Below, one piece after another: positions 23,797-30,221 of a stretch of DNA of 30,221 nt; position 1 is the first letter of the stretch, and each line of letters opens with the position of its first letter. The notes beneath the pieces are model-generated. The model saw only the letters and a list, made by a program, of their open reading frames with translations, was not told where the DNA came from and did not search any database. Position numbers and translations under genes: made by a program. Source of the DNA: DATAEY01 sp038199035 (GTDB lineage Bacteria > Actinomycetota > Thermoleophilia > Solirubrobacterales > Solirubrobacteraceae); the NCBI GenBank assembly GCA_038199035.1, contig JBBPZM010000063.1, forward strand, positions 1 to 30,221, given 5' to 3'.

Positions 23797-25356
23797 ATGT
23801 CGGGCGCCGTGCCGCTCTTGCCCATGGGCTGGCTCTACCGACGGCTGGGGAGGTACTACCCGGTCGCCTTCTTCCTGCTTCAGCTCTCGATCGGCACGCT
23901 GGTCACGGCCGGTACCGTCTGGCTGGTCACGTTCTTCTACGCGGCGACCTCGCGCGAGCTGCTCGAGGTGCTGGCCATCACCGAGGGCCTGACCGTCGGC
24001 GGCCTGAGCTACGGCTTTGTCAAGACGCTGCCCCGGCTGCGGCCGCTCAAGCGGTGGATCGCCGGTCAGCGCGAGCAGCGCTGCTCGCTGGAGGCCTGGG
24101 AGGCGGCGGTGAACCTGCCGGCGCGGGTCTTCCGCGAGGACGTCCCGCGCGCCCTGCTCGTCACCGGCGTGCCCAGCGTGATCGCGGTGGTCGCGCTTCT
24201 GCACCTGCCGTGGACGACGTTCTGGCCGCTGCTCGCCGCGGGAGCTGCCGCGGCCACCTACGCCGGGGTGCTCCAGTACTTCGCGATCGAGCTCGGCATG
24301 CGCCCGGTCGTCGACGACATCGTCAAGATGCTGCCGCGCAACTTCCCCTTCCAGCGGCTGGGGCTGCCGTTGAGGATCAAGCTGCTGACGATCCTGCCGT
24401 TGATGAGCCTGCTCACCGGACTGATCGTCGCGGCCCTGACCGGCGGGGACAGCGCGAACCTCGGGGTGAGCTTCCTCATCACGCTGGGCGTGGTGTTCTC
24501 GGTCTCGCTGGAGCTGACCTTCTTGCTGTCGGACTCGATCACGCGGCCCATCAACGCCCTGGGCGACGGGATCCGCGCGGTCGAGGCGGGCGACTTCGAC
24601 GTGCGAGTCCCGGTGACCACGAGCGACGACCTCGGGGAGCTCACCGACGGCTTCAACCGCATGGCCGCTGGCCTGGCCGAGCGCGAGCGGCTGCGGGAAG
24701 CCTTCGGGACCTATCTCGACAAGTCGGCGGCCGACTACATCCTCAGCGAGGGCTTCTCGCCCGAGGGCGTCGAGGTCGACGCCTCGATCCTCTTCTGCGA
24801 CGTGCGCGACTTCACGGGCTTCTCCTCGGACGCCGATGCCTCCCAGGTCATCGCCGCGCTCAACCGGCTCTTCGAGGCCGTCGTCCCGATCGTCACTCGC
24901 CACGGCGGCCACATCGACAAGTTCGTCGGCGATGGCTTGCTGGCGGTCTTCGGCACGCCGGAGGGCTACGCCGACCACGCCGATCGCGCCCTGCGCGCCG
25001 GCTGCGAGATCGTCGAGGCGGTGGAAGAGGGAAAGGCCGGCCCACTGCGAGTGGGGGTGGGAATCAACTCGGGTCGGGTGGTGGCGGGCGCCATCGGCGG
25101 CGCTGGCCGGCTGAACTTCAGCGTCATCGGCGACGCCGTCAACGTCGCCGCGCGTGTGGAGGCGGCGACTCGCGACACCAGCGACGCGCTGCTCGTCACC
25201 GCCGAGACCCGCGACGCTCTGGTCAGGCCGGTGCCGTTGAAGTCGCGCGGCGAGGTTGCCCTGCGGGGCAAGGCCCAGCCGGTCGAGCTCTTCGCGGTCG
25301 GCCCCGACCAGGAGGAGTACGACCTCGCCACGGCGGCGACGGCCGGGGCGTCCTGA
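23797..25356 (+). CDS. Membrane-bound class III adenylate cyclase with HAMP domain
   Basis: 519 aa from ATG 23797 (MSGAVPLLPMGWLYRR); an in-frame TTG at 23749 would add 16 residues. The N-terminal half has about six hydrophobic segments (e.g. PVAFFLLQLSIGTLVTAGTV and FLITLGVVFSVSLELTFLL), then a HAMP linker (SITRPINALGDGIRAVEAGD) and the class III cyclase domain. Catalytic residues for ATP cyclisation are all present: metal aspartates D335 (FCDVRDFTGFS) and D379 (FVGDG), adenine-selecting K375 and D446, and transition-state N449 and R453 (GDAVNVAAR). This order resembles the mycobacterial Rv1318c/Rv3645 group. It should make cAMP in response to an unknown membrane signal. DUF72 gene follows by 38 bases. 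Confidence 0.92.
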   Translation: MSGAVPLLPMGWLYRRLGRYYPVAFFLLQLSIGTLVTAGTVWLVTFFYAATSRELLEVLAITEGLTVGGLSYGFVKTLPRLRPLKRWIAGQREQRCSLEAWEAAVNLPARVFREDVPRALLVTGVPSVIAVVALLHLPWTTFWPLLAAGAAAATYAGVLQYFAIELGMRPVVDDIVKMLPRNFPFQRLGLPLRIKLLTILPLMSLLTGLIVAALTGGDSANLGVSFLITLGVVFSVSLELTFLLSDSITRPINALGDGIRAVEAGDFDVRVPVTTSDDLGELTDGFNRMAAGLAERERLREAFGTYLDKSAADYILSEGFSPEGVEVDASILFCDVRDFTGFSSDADASQVIAALNRLFEAVVPIVTRHGGHIDKFVGDGLLAVFGTPEGYADHADRALRAGCEIVEAVEEGKAGPLRVGVGINSGRVVAGAIGGAGRLNFSVIGDAVNVAARVEAATRDTSDALLVTAETRDALVRPVPLKSRGEVALRGKAQPVELFAVGPDQEEYDLATAATAGAS

Positions 25357-25394
25357 CCGCCGCCGCCCGCCCGGGGGAGGGCTGTCGAACGCCG

Positions 25395-26138
25395 GTGCGC
25401 GTCGGCTGCTCGGGGTGGAACTACGCCGACTGGCGCGGACGGGTCTATCCCGCCGGCATGCCGCCGCGCCGCTGGCTCGCCCACTACGCGACGCTGCTCG
25501 ACACCGTCGAGGTCAACTCCACCTTCTACCGGCTGGCCTCGCGCGACGCGGTCGCGGGTTGGGTCGAGCAGACGCCTCCCGACTTCGTCTTCGCCCTCAA
25601 GGCGAGCCGCTACCTCACCCACATGAAGCGCCTGACCGACCTCGATCGGGGGATCGAGCGCTACTACGAGCGGATCGAGCCGCTAGTCGGGACGCCCAAG
25701 CTCGGCCCGATCGTCTGGCAGCTGCCCGAGCGCTTCCACCGCGACGACGAGCGCCTGGCCCGGGCGCTGGAGGCCCTGCCGCCCGGCCGTCACTGCTTCG
25801 AGTTTCGACACCCGAGCTGGTTCGCGCCCGACGTGTGCGCCCTGCTGCGCGAGCACGCCGTTGCCCTGGTCGTCGGCGATCATCCCGGCCGAGGGTTCCA
25901 GTCGTGGGAGATGACGGCGCCCTGGACGCTGGTGCGCTTCCACTACGGCGCTCGGGGCCGGCGCGGCAATTACTCGGCGCGCGAGCTGGAGACGTGGGCG
26001 GCCCGGATCGCGGGGTGGCGCCGAGAGGTGGAGGTATTCGCCTACTTCAACAACGACTGGGAGGGCTTCGCCGTGCGCAACGCGCTGGCGCTGCGGCGGC
26101 TGCTCGCGCTAAGCGGGGCGTCCGAGGGCGAAGGTTGA
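25395..26138 (+). CDS. DUF72 (YecE-like) family protein
   Basis: 247-aa TIM-barrel-like protein of DUF72. Start GTG 25395 (MRVGCSGWNYADWRGRVYPA) matches the conserved family N-terminus GxSGWxYxxW. Other conserved pieces are VEVNSTFYRLAS, FALKASRYLTHMKRL, QLPERFHRD, CFEFRHPSWF, VRFHYG and the C-terminal VFAYFNNDWEGFAVRNA. The molecular function is not established; the fold resembles xylose-isomerase-like barrels. It follows the adenylate cyclase on the same strand and may be co-transcribed, though no functional link is known. The open frame runs upstream through the cyclase gene as a shadow only. Confidence 0.93.
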   Translation: MRVGCSGWNYADWRGRVYPAGMPPRRWLAHYATLLDTVEVNSTFYRLASRDAVAGWVEQTPPDFVFALKASRYLTHMKRLTDLDRGIERYYERIEPLVGTPKLGPIVWQLPERFHRDDERLARALEALPPGRHCFEFRHPSWFAPDVCALLREHAVALVVGDHPGRGFQSWEMTAPWTLVRFHYGARGRRGNYSARELETWAARIAGWRREVEVFAYFNNDWEGFAVRNALALRRLLALSGASEGEG

Positions 26139-26167
26139 CGGCCACACCGGACGGGTAGAGCGTCGCC

Positions 26168-26629
26168 ATGGCGCCAGAGCAAGCCACGCCGGGCGAGGTC
26201 GAGCAGTCCCGCGGCCACCAGGCCAACATCACCACCGCGCCGCTCACCGAGGACGAGCGCCAGGACGACCGCGAGCGCGAGCACGACCTCGGCCGTCCCT
26301 TCCCCTGGCTCGCGGTCGCCGCCGCGCTGGTCCTCCTCGGACTCGCCATCGTCGCCGGGCTCGTCGTCGGCTGGCAGTACGCCATCGCCGTGGGCGTCCT
26401 CGCCCTGGTGATCCTCGTCTTCGTCGGCGGTCATCGCGCCCTGAGCCTGGCGGAGACCCGCCGCTACGACAGCCCAGGGCCCGCCAAGGACGCCGCCGCC
26501 GACGACGCCGGGAGTCCCGTTCCCAACGTCGGCTTCGACGAGCAGTCCCAGCTCGGCTCGACCGCCCAGCTGTCCGACGAGGAGCAGGCCGCCCACGCGG
26601 ACATGGACCGCTCGACGGGTCAGGGGTAG
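26168..26629 (+). CDS. Small membrane protein with two transmembrane helices, unknown function
   Basis: 153 aa, not recognised as a named family. A charged N-terminus rich in Asp/Glu/Arg (TEDERQDDREREHDLGRP) precedes two close membrane helices (about residues 47-67, WLAVAAALVLLGLAIVAGLV, and 71-90, YAIAVGVLALVILVFVGGH). An acidic, probably disordered C-terminus follows. Both ends likely lie in the cytoplasm. ATG at 26168, 29 bases after the DUF72 stop on the same strand. Codon use fits the neighbours. Confidence 0.75.
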   Translation: MAPEQATPGEVEQSRGHQANITTAPLTEDERQDDREREHDLGRPFPWLAVAAALVLLGLAIVAGLVVGWQYAIAVGVLALVILVFVGGHRALSLAETRRYDSPGPAKDAAADDAGSPVPNVGFDEQSQLGSTAQLSDEEQAAHADMDRSTGQG

Positions 26630-26646
26630 GGCTCGGACGACGACTT

Positions 26647-26659
26647 CCCTCGAAGAGGG
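26647..26659. terminator. Short hairpin between convergent genes
   Basis: CCCTC-GAA-GAGGG lies in the 30-bp gap between the convergent membrane-protein and TetR genes. The stem is only 5 bp and there is no T-run, so it is a weak terminator candidate. Confidence 0.35.
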
Positions 26660-27283
26660 CTAGCTCTCGGTGCGGCCCAGCCCGTCGTAGAGGGTGAGGA
26701 TCTGGCGGCGGACAGCAAGCCAGTGACGCCGCGCCCCCCACGCGTCGACGGAGGTGAAGACGGCCAGCCCTCTCATGGCGGCGTTGGCCAGGTCGAGGAG
26801 ATCGCGGGCCTGCGGCTCGGCGGCCAGATCGGGAAACAACTGCACGAAGGTACGGGTGATGATGCGCATCACGCCGCGCGAAGCCGCCTCGAGAGCGGCC
26901 CCCAGGCCGGGGTCGGTGCGGGCCGCGGCCCACAGGTCGAGCATGGCCAGGAACAGGGGGCCGTTGTTGATCTCCCACAGCTGCTCCAGCGCGGCCAGCA
27001 GGCGCTCGCGCTCGGGCACGTCGGACGGGGGAGACTGCCGGCGCACCTCGGCGGCGAGCTTGTCGGCCAGGTGCTCGACGGACCGGGCGGCCAGCTCGGC
27101 GCGGGTGGGAAAGCAGTAGCGCACTCCCGCCTGCGAGATCCCGGCGCGTTCGGCGACGCGACGGGTGGTCATTCCCGCGTGCCCCTCTTCCAGCAGGCAG
27201 GCGAGGGCGGCATCGAGCACCGCCGCGCGGGTGGTGGCCCGGCGCTGCGCCTGGGTGCGCCGCGGGGGGCTCGCGGTTGCCAT
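26660..27283 (-). CDS. TetR-family transcriptional regulator
   Basis: 207-aa TetR-family protein. N-terminal helix-turn-helix is MTTRRVAERAGISQAGVRYC with the family PT(R)AEL turn; the C-terminal ligand domain is helical (e.g. LLAALEQLWEINNGPLFLAM). ATG at 27283. Divergent from a secreted lipase gene; the perfect palindrome between them is its likely operator. Probable repressor of the lipase and itself, with a lipid or fatty acid as a guess for the inducer. Confidence 0.92.
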   Translation of the reverse strand: MATASPPRRTQAQRRATTRAAVLDAALACLLEEGHAGMTTRRVAERAGISQAGVRYCFPTRAELAARSVEHLADKLAAEVRRQSPPSDVPERERLLAALEQLWEINNGPLFLAMLDLWAAARTDPGLGAALEAASRGVMRIITRTFVQLFPDLAAEPQARDLLDLANAAMRGLAVFTSVDAWGARRHWLAVRRQILTLYDGLGRTES

Positions 27284-27315
27284 CGGGCTGCGAGGCTAGC
27301 GCATGGCGGAGAAAG

Positions 27316-27333
27316 ACTGCTCATATGAGCAGT
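27316..27333. promoter_or_regulatory. TetR operator: perfect 18-bp palindrome
   Basis: ACTGCTCATATGAGCAGT is its own reverse complement, located between the divergent tetR (starts 27283) and lipase (starts about 27345) genes. It abuts TATCTA (27333-27338), a candidate -10 of the lipase promoter, so binding would block polymerase. Confidence 0.82.
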
Positions 27334-27344
27334 ATCTATGCTAG

Positions 27345-28574
27345 GTGCGCCCAATGGGCGGAGGGAGAGGGCTGGCCGTGTGTCTGAGCGCCGTGTGCGC
27401 CGGCCTCGCCGGGCTGGCTCCGGGCGCCGCCACCGCGGATCCGCGCCCTCCCCAGTCGGACTCCTTCTACTCGCCCCCCCACGGGCTCTCCCACGAGCCG
27501 CGGGGGGCGATCCTGCGCTCGCGCAAGGTCGACGTCAAGCTGGGAGGAGTCCCTGTCACCGGTGCCCAGGCGAAGGGCTTCCAGCTCGCCTATCGCACCA
27601 ACGACGCCCATCTCCGGCCCGTCGTCGGCGTGACCACGGTCCTCGTCCCGACCTTGCCGCCGCCCGCGGGGGGCCGTGACCTGGTGTCGCTCCAGGACGC
27701 CGAGGACAGCCTCGACCCGACCTGCGCCCCCTCCTACCAGCTGCAGCTGAGCTCCCCCGACAACGGCAACCTGGAGCTCGAGGCCACCGCGGTCTACAAC
27801 CAGCTGGCGGCGGGCCGGTCCCTCGCGATTCCCGATCACGAGGGCCCGCGCTCGGAGTACATCGTCACCGGAATGGAGGGTCACGCCACACTGGACTCCA
27901 TCCGGGCGGTGGAGCGCTTCCGCCGGGCCGAGCTGCCAGGAAGGCGGACGAAGGTCGGCATGGTCGGGTACTCGGGCGGTGCCCACGCCACGGCTTCGGC
28001 CGGCGAGCTCGCCCCGTCCTACGCGCGCGAGCTGCGGATCGTCGGCATCGCCGCCGGCGGGGTCCCCGTCGGCAACCGCAAGACCGTGAAGTTCCTCAAC
28101 GGGTCCGTCGGCGCCGGCGTCCTGTTCGCGGTGTCCCAGGCTCTCAACCGGGAGTTCCCGAGCCTGCGCCTGTTCTCGCTGCTCAACCGCGCCGGCAAGG
28201 CGGAGGCCAAGAAGGCCAGGAAGGGCTGCGCGTCGTCGGTCTTCCAGGCGCCGTTTGCGCACTTCGACGACTACACGAAGGTGCCCCACGCCTTCAAGCT
28301 GCCGAACGTCAGGAAGGTCATCGCCCGCAACAAGCTGGGCCACGCGACGCCCACCGCGCCGACGTTCTTCTACAACGCGATCTCCGACGAGATCGTCGCG
28401 ATCAAGCCCCTGGACAAGCTCGTGGCCCACTACTGCGCCCACGGCGCCAGGCTCAAGTACTACCGCGACCCGGCCGGGCTGGAGCACATCCAGGCCGTGA
28501 CCATCTTCATCCCGATGGCGCTCAGCTACCTGACGGACCGGTTCGCCGGTCGGCCGGTGCCGAGCACCTGCTGA
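27345..28574 (+). CDS. Secreted lipase (LIP/triacylglycerol-lipase family)
   Basis: 409-aa alpha/beta-hydrolase with a signal peptide (LAVCLSAVCAGLAGLAPGAA, cleavage probably near ATA-DP). Nucleophile elbow GYSGG gives S210; the other triad members are likely D348 in NAISDEIV and H381 in GLEHIQ. Text such as IPDHEGPRSEY, RAVERF and the late SDEIVAI/HIQ spacing are those of the secretory lipase (PF03583) family common in actinobacteria. Expected to hydrolyse extracellular lipid esters. Start is GTG 27345 or ATG 27354; with -10 TATCTA at 27333-27338 the message would begin at or just before GTG 27345, hence leaderless or nearly so. Likely repressed by the divergent TetR. Confidence 0.9.
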   Translation: MRPMGGGRGLAVCLSAVCAGLAGLAPGAATADPRPPQSDSFYSPPHGLSHEPRGAILRSRKVDVKLGGVPVTGAQAKGFQLAYRTNDAHLRPVVGVTTVLVPTLPPPAGGRDLVSLQDAEDSLDPTCAPSYQLQLSSPDNGNLELEATAVYNQLAAGRSLAIPDHEGPRSEYIVTGMEGHATLDSIRAVERFRRAELPGRRTKVGMVGYSGGAHATASAGELAPSYARELRIVGIAAGGVPVGNRKTVKFLNGSVGAGVLFAVSQALNREFPSLRLFSLLNRAGKAEAKKARKGCASSVFQAPFAHFDDYTKVPHAFKLPNVRKVIARNKLGHATPTAPTFFYNAISDEIVAIKPLDKLVAHYCAHGARLKYYRDPAGLEHIQAVTIFIPMALSYLTDRFAGRPVPSTC

Positions 28575-28598
28575 GCCGGCGCTCGGTGGGCTCTTCTA

Positions 28599-28623
28599 CG
28601 GCGGCTCTGAGTCCAGGCCGCCG
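28599..28623. terminator. Hairpin between convergent lipase and tRNA-Leu genes
   Basis: CGGCGGC (28599-28605) pairs with GCCGCCG (28617-28623), and the inner CTG/CAG (28607-28609/28614-28616) extends the stem across a one-base bulge, leaving loop AGTC. No T-run follows on either strand. Its place fits a bidirectional terminator. Confidence 0.55.
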
Positions 28624-28634
28624 CGTTCATGTCA

Positions 28635-28718
28635 TGCGGCTGGAGGGATTCGAACCCCCACGCCCTTTCGAGCAATACGACCTGAACGTATCGTGTCTGC
28701 CAATTCCACCACAGCCGC
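28635..28718 (-). tRNA. tRNA-Leu (CAG)
   Basis: 84 nt on the minus strand. Acceptor stem GCGGCTG/CAGCCGC pairs at all seven positions. The D-loop GTGGAATTGGCAGAC, anticodon stem ATACG/CGTAT with loop TTCAGGT (anticodon CAG), a long variable arm and T-arm GGGGGTTCGAATCCC are typical of leucine tRNA. CCA is not encoded. A possible -10 TACATT lies just upstream (28731-28736, minus strand). Confidence 0.96.
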
Positions 28719-28824
28719 GTGGGTTCCGGAAATGTAGCGTCATCACGCCCCTTGGCTTGGGGCTCGCCCGAACGCTCGGCACCAGGGACCAGCCCAGGCC
28801 TTGCTAGCCTCGGCCACGCTTCGC

Positions 28825-28897
28825 GCCGCTATCGTCTAGGGGACTAGGACGCCGCCCTCTCACGGCGGAAACCGGGGTTCGAATCCCCGTAGCGGTA
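28825..28897 (+). tRNA. tRNA-Glu (CTC)
   Basis: 73 nt. Acceptor GCCGCTA/TAGCGGT (one G-U), D-arm ATCGTCTAGGGGACTAGGAC, anticodon stem CCGCC/GGCGG with loop CTCTCAC (anticodon CTC) and T-arm CCGGGGTTCGAATCCCCG. CCA is not encoded. Transcribed divergently from tRNA-Leu; the 106-bp gap holds TAGCCT (28805-28810) as a weak -10 candidate. Confidence 0.96.
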
Positions 28898-28898
28898 T

Positions 28899-28929
28899 CG
28901 AAAGAGCCCCGTGTTTATCGGGCCTTTCG
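28899..28929 (+). terminator. Terminator after tRNA-Glu
   Basis: CGAAAG-(A)-GCCC (28899-28909) pairs with GGGC-CTTTCG (28920-28929) over ten base pairs with one bulged A. It starts two bases after the tRNA end. Confidence 0.6.
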
Positions 28930-29159
28930 GCGTTCTGGGGGGCCGGTGGGACAGTCCGTGGGAGAGTCGGACGGCTAGGTCTATCGGCGAGGATGCTCGC
29001 GCAATCGCGCAGTCGGGCGAGGCAGTCTGGCCGTCGACTTCGCGGCGGCCGCCGGTGCTTGCGCCCGTGCCCTTGAGGGGCGGGGAGGGTTGGTCTTCAC
29101 GAGGTCTGCTTGGGCGGCTTGTCGTTCTAGCGAAACGATTGGTGGCAGCCGAAGGGTCC

Positions 29160-29528
29160 GTGACATTTGGCAGGTTTGGACGTCCAAGCATTATCGGACG
29201 CGGAAAGAGCACGACTGCCTTCGGCGCTGAAGCGCCGCTGGGGGTCGACCCAGGGCCCAACGAACGGGGCAGCCTCCGGGTAGTCGCTCCCAGCGACCCT
29301 TCGAGCAAGGCGCTGGAGTGGATGCGATCCGAGCGCGAGGCTCTCCGAGTGGCTGAGGCTCGATCGATAACGCTGGCCGCCCTGCTCGCTGGCGAACACG
29401 CGCGCCGGGTCGAGGCAGAGCGCCGGTGCGACATCATGTTCTCCGAGATCCAATTCATCTGCGCACGTCTGCCCGCTAGGCGGCGGCAACGGCCAATCTG
29501 GACCCGCGCCCTCAACCGCAGCCGGTGA
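29160..29528 (+). CDS. Hypothetical protein overlapping the downstream sigma gene (start uncertain)
   Basis: Unrecognised frame ending in TGA at 29526-29528, which overlaps the sigma-factor GTG as GTGA. The last 70 residues look truly coded: charged and helical (WMRSEREALRVAEARS, LLAGEHARRVEAERRCDIMF) with fair G/C third-position bias. Starts considered: GTG 29160 (MTFGRFGRPS; about 122 aa) and ATG 29322 (MRSEREALRV; about 68 aa). The frame is open back to 28911, but that lies in the tRNA terminator. GC looks lower in 29130-29220 than in flanking genes. It could be a small partner of the sigma factor; no zinc motif or membrane helix is seen. Between 28930 and 29159 I see nothing else. Confidence 0.45.
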   Translation: MTFGRFGRPSIIGRGKSTTAFGAEAPLGVDPGPNERGSLRVVAPSDPSSKALEWMRSEREALRVAEARSITLAALLAGEHARRVEAERRCDIMFSEIQFICARLPARRRQRPIWTRALNRSR

Positions 29529-30106
29529 CAGCGGTCGACACCGCTTCTGCTCCTGTGGCCCCGGGCGACGAGCAGCTGATGGCGCAGGTCTCCGCCGGAG
29601 ATGCCGCCGCGTTCGGCGATCTCTACGACCGGTTCCGCAGGCGGGCGTACCGCGCCGCCCGATCGGTCTGTCGTAATGACGAGCGCGCCGAGGACGCGGT
29701 CCAGGAGGCCTTCCTCTCCATCTGGAGGGGCCGGGCGGGCTACGTCTCGGAACGAGGCAAGGTCGAGGCCTGGCTGTTGGCCGTGGTCCGCTACCGGGCC
29801 ATCGCCATCGCGCGTCGCCACAGGATCCACGCCACACGGCAGGACGGGGCTGACCTCATCGAGTCGGTCCCGGCTCCAGGTGATGTGGTTGTTCAGACGG
29901 TGGACCGCGATGAGGCGCTTCGTTTGCGATCCGTGATCGCCCGGCTGCCCGAGGCGCAGCGGCAGGTGATCACGCTGGCGTTCTACGGTCAGCTGACGCA
30001 TGCCGAGATCGGCACCCGGCTGGGGCTGCCCGCCGGGACGGTCAAGGCACGCATGCGCCTTGGCTTGCAAAAGCTTCGGGGACATGTCATGCGGATTCAC
30101 GCCTAG
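29525..30106 (+). CDS. ECF-family RNA polymerase sigma factor
   Basis: 193-aa sigma factor. Region 2: AAAFGDLYDRFRRRAYRAAR to DAVQEAFLSIWRG and WLLAVVRYRAIAIARR; region 4: LPEAQRQVITLAFYGQLTHA, EIGTRLGLPAGTVKARMR with a clear helix-turn-helix. The text resembles the SigK/RpoE-like group. GTG 29525 overlaps the preceding stop by GTGA; an internal ATG (MAQVSAGD) would still leave region 2. No anti-sigma gene follows within the window (115 bases remain), but one may lie beyond. Confidence 0.92.
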   Translation: MTAVDTASAPVAPGDEQLMAQVSAGDAAAFGDLYDRFRRRAYRAARSVCRNDERAEDAVQEAFLSIWRGRAGYVSERGKVEAWLLAVVRYRAIAIARRHRIHATRQDGADLIESVPAPGDVVVQTVDRDEALRLRSVIARLPEAQRQVITLAFYGQLTHAEIGTRLGLPAGTVKARMRLGLQKLRGHVMRIHA

Positions 30107-30146
30107 TACACCGCGCGTGGGCAGCGGCCTCCGCGCGAGGCGTTCA

Positions 30147-30163
30147 GGGTCCGGCGCGGACCC
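30147..30163. terminator. Hairpin after the sigma-factor gene
   Basis: GGGTCCG-GCG-CGGACCC, a perfect 7-bp stem with three-base loop, 40 bases after the sigma stop. No T-run follows, so termination is uncertain. Confidence 0.4.
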
Positions 30164-30221
30164 GTGGGGGAGTCATCACGGCGTCTGCTTGCGGGCGTCT
30201 GCCACCTGGAGTTGCTCGTCG

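Noticed and set aside
28635..28897. Integration site or genomic island at the tRNA pair
   Set aside because: No integrase, no repeated tRNA 3' end and no mobile gene seen within the window.
29222..29237. Small hairpin CGGCGCT-GA-AGCGCCG as a terminator
   Set aside because: Two-base loop is too tight and it lies inside the candidate hypothetical frame.
28844..30100. 418-codon minus-strand open frame at the right end
   Set aside because: Crosses tRNA-Glu and the antisense of a clear sigma factor; composition is shadow-like.
30176..30221. C-terminal fragment of a minus-strand gene (ends DARKQTP)
   Set aside because: Only 14 codons visible before the edge; too short to support coding.

Overview
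The window is very GC-rich DNA with strong G/C third-position bias, GTG/TTG starts, four-base stop/start overlaps (ATGA, GTGA) and ECF sigma factors. This fits a high-GC actinobacterium. Solirubrobacterales/Thermoleophilia is my guess from overall gene style, not something the sequence proves. It reads as chromosomal: two tRNA genes, no insertion sequence, phage gene, CRISPR array or plasmid replication gene.

Positions 1-12256 form a divergent amine-utilisation locus. Leftward from 7910 runs a tight operon: class-III aminotransferase, PucR-type regulator, saccharopine/lysine-6-dehydrogenase-like oxidoreductase, alanine dehydrogenase, gamma-aminobutyraldehyde-type aldehyde dehydrogenase, and an Orn/Lys/Arg decarboxylase cut by the window edge. 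Rightward from 8136 runs a complete PotA-PotD-PotB-PotC polyamine ABC importer. Together they suggest uptake or formation of a diamine, transamination to an aminoaldehyde with pyruvate as acceptor, oxidation of the aldehyde, and recycling of alanine to pyruvate.

Positions 12384-16104 hold a TetR-controlled envelope locus. Two tandem HlyD/MacA-type membrane-fusion proteins and a small secreted protein are transcribed away from a TetR gene across a near-perfect 29-bp palindrome. No pump ATPase or permease is present.

Positions 16161-18533 are a lipid-modification operon: a 58-residue unlabelled ORF, a delta-9-type desaturase and a cyclopropane-fatty-acid-synthase-like methyltransferase. Then come a class B penicillin-binding protein, a decayed short-chain dehydrogenase pseudogene, a DUF3072 protein with a 21-bp tandem repeat tail, and a HAD-family dehalogenase-like enzyme.

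Positions 22139-26629 carry a sigma factor fused to a zinc-finger anti-sigma-like motif and a long low-complexity tail, divergent from a membrane class III adenylate cyclase, a DUF72 protein and a two-helix membrane protein. Positions 26660-28574 are a TetR/secreted-lipase divergent pair around a perfect 18-bp palindrome. tRNA-Leu(CAG) and tRNA-Glu(CTC) follow, then a poorly characterised ORF overlapping an ECF sigma factor at the right end.
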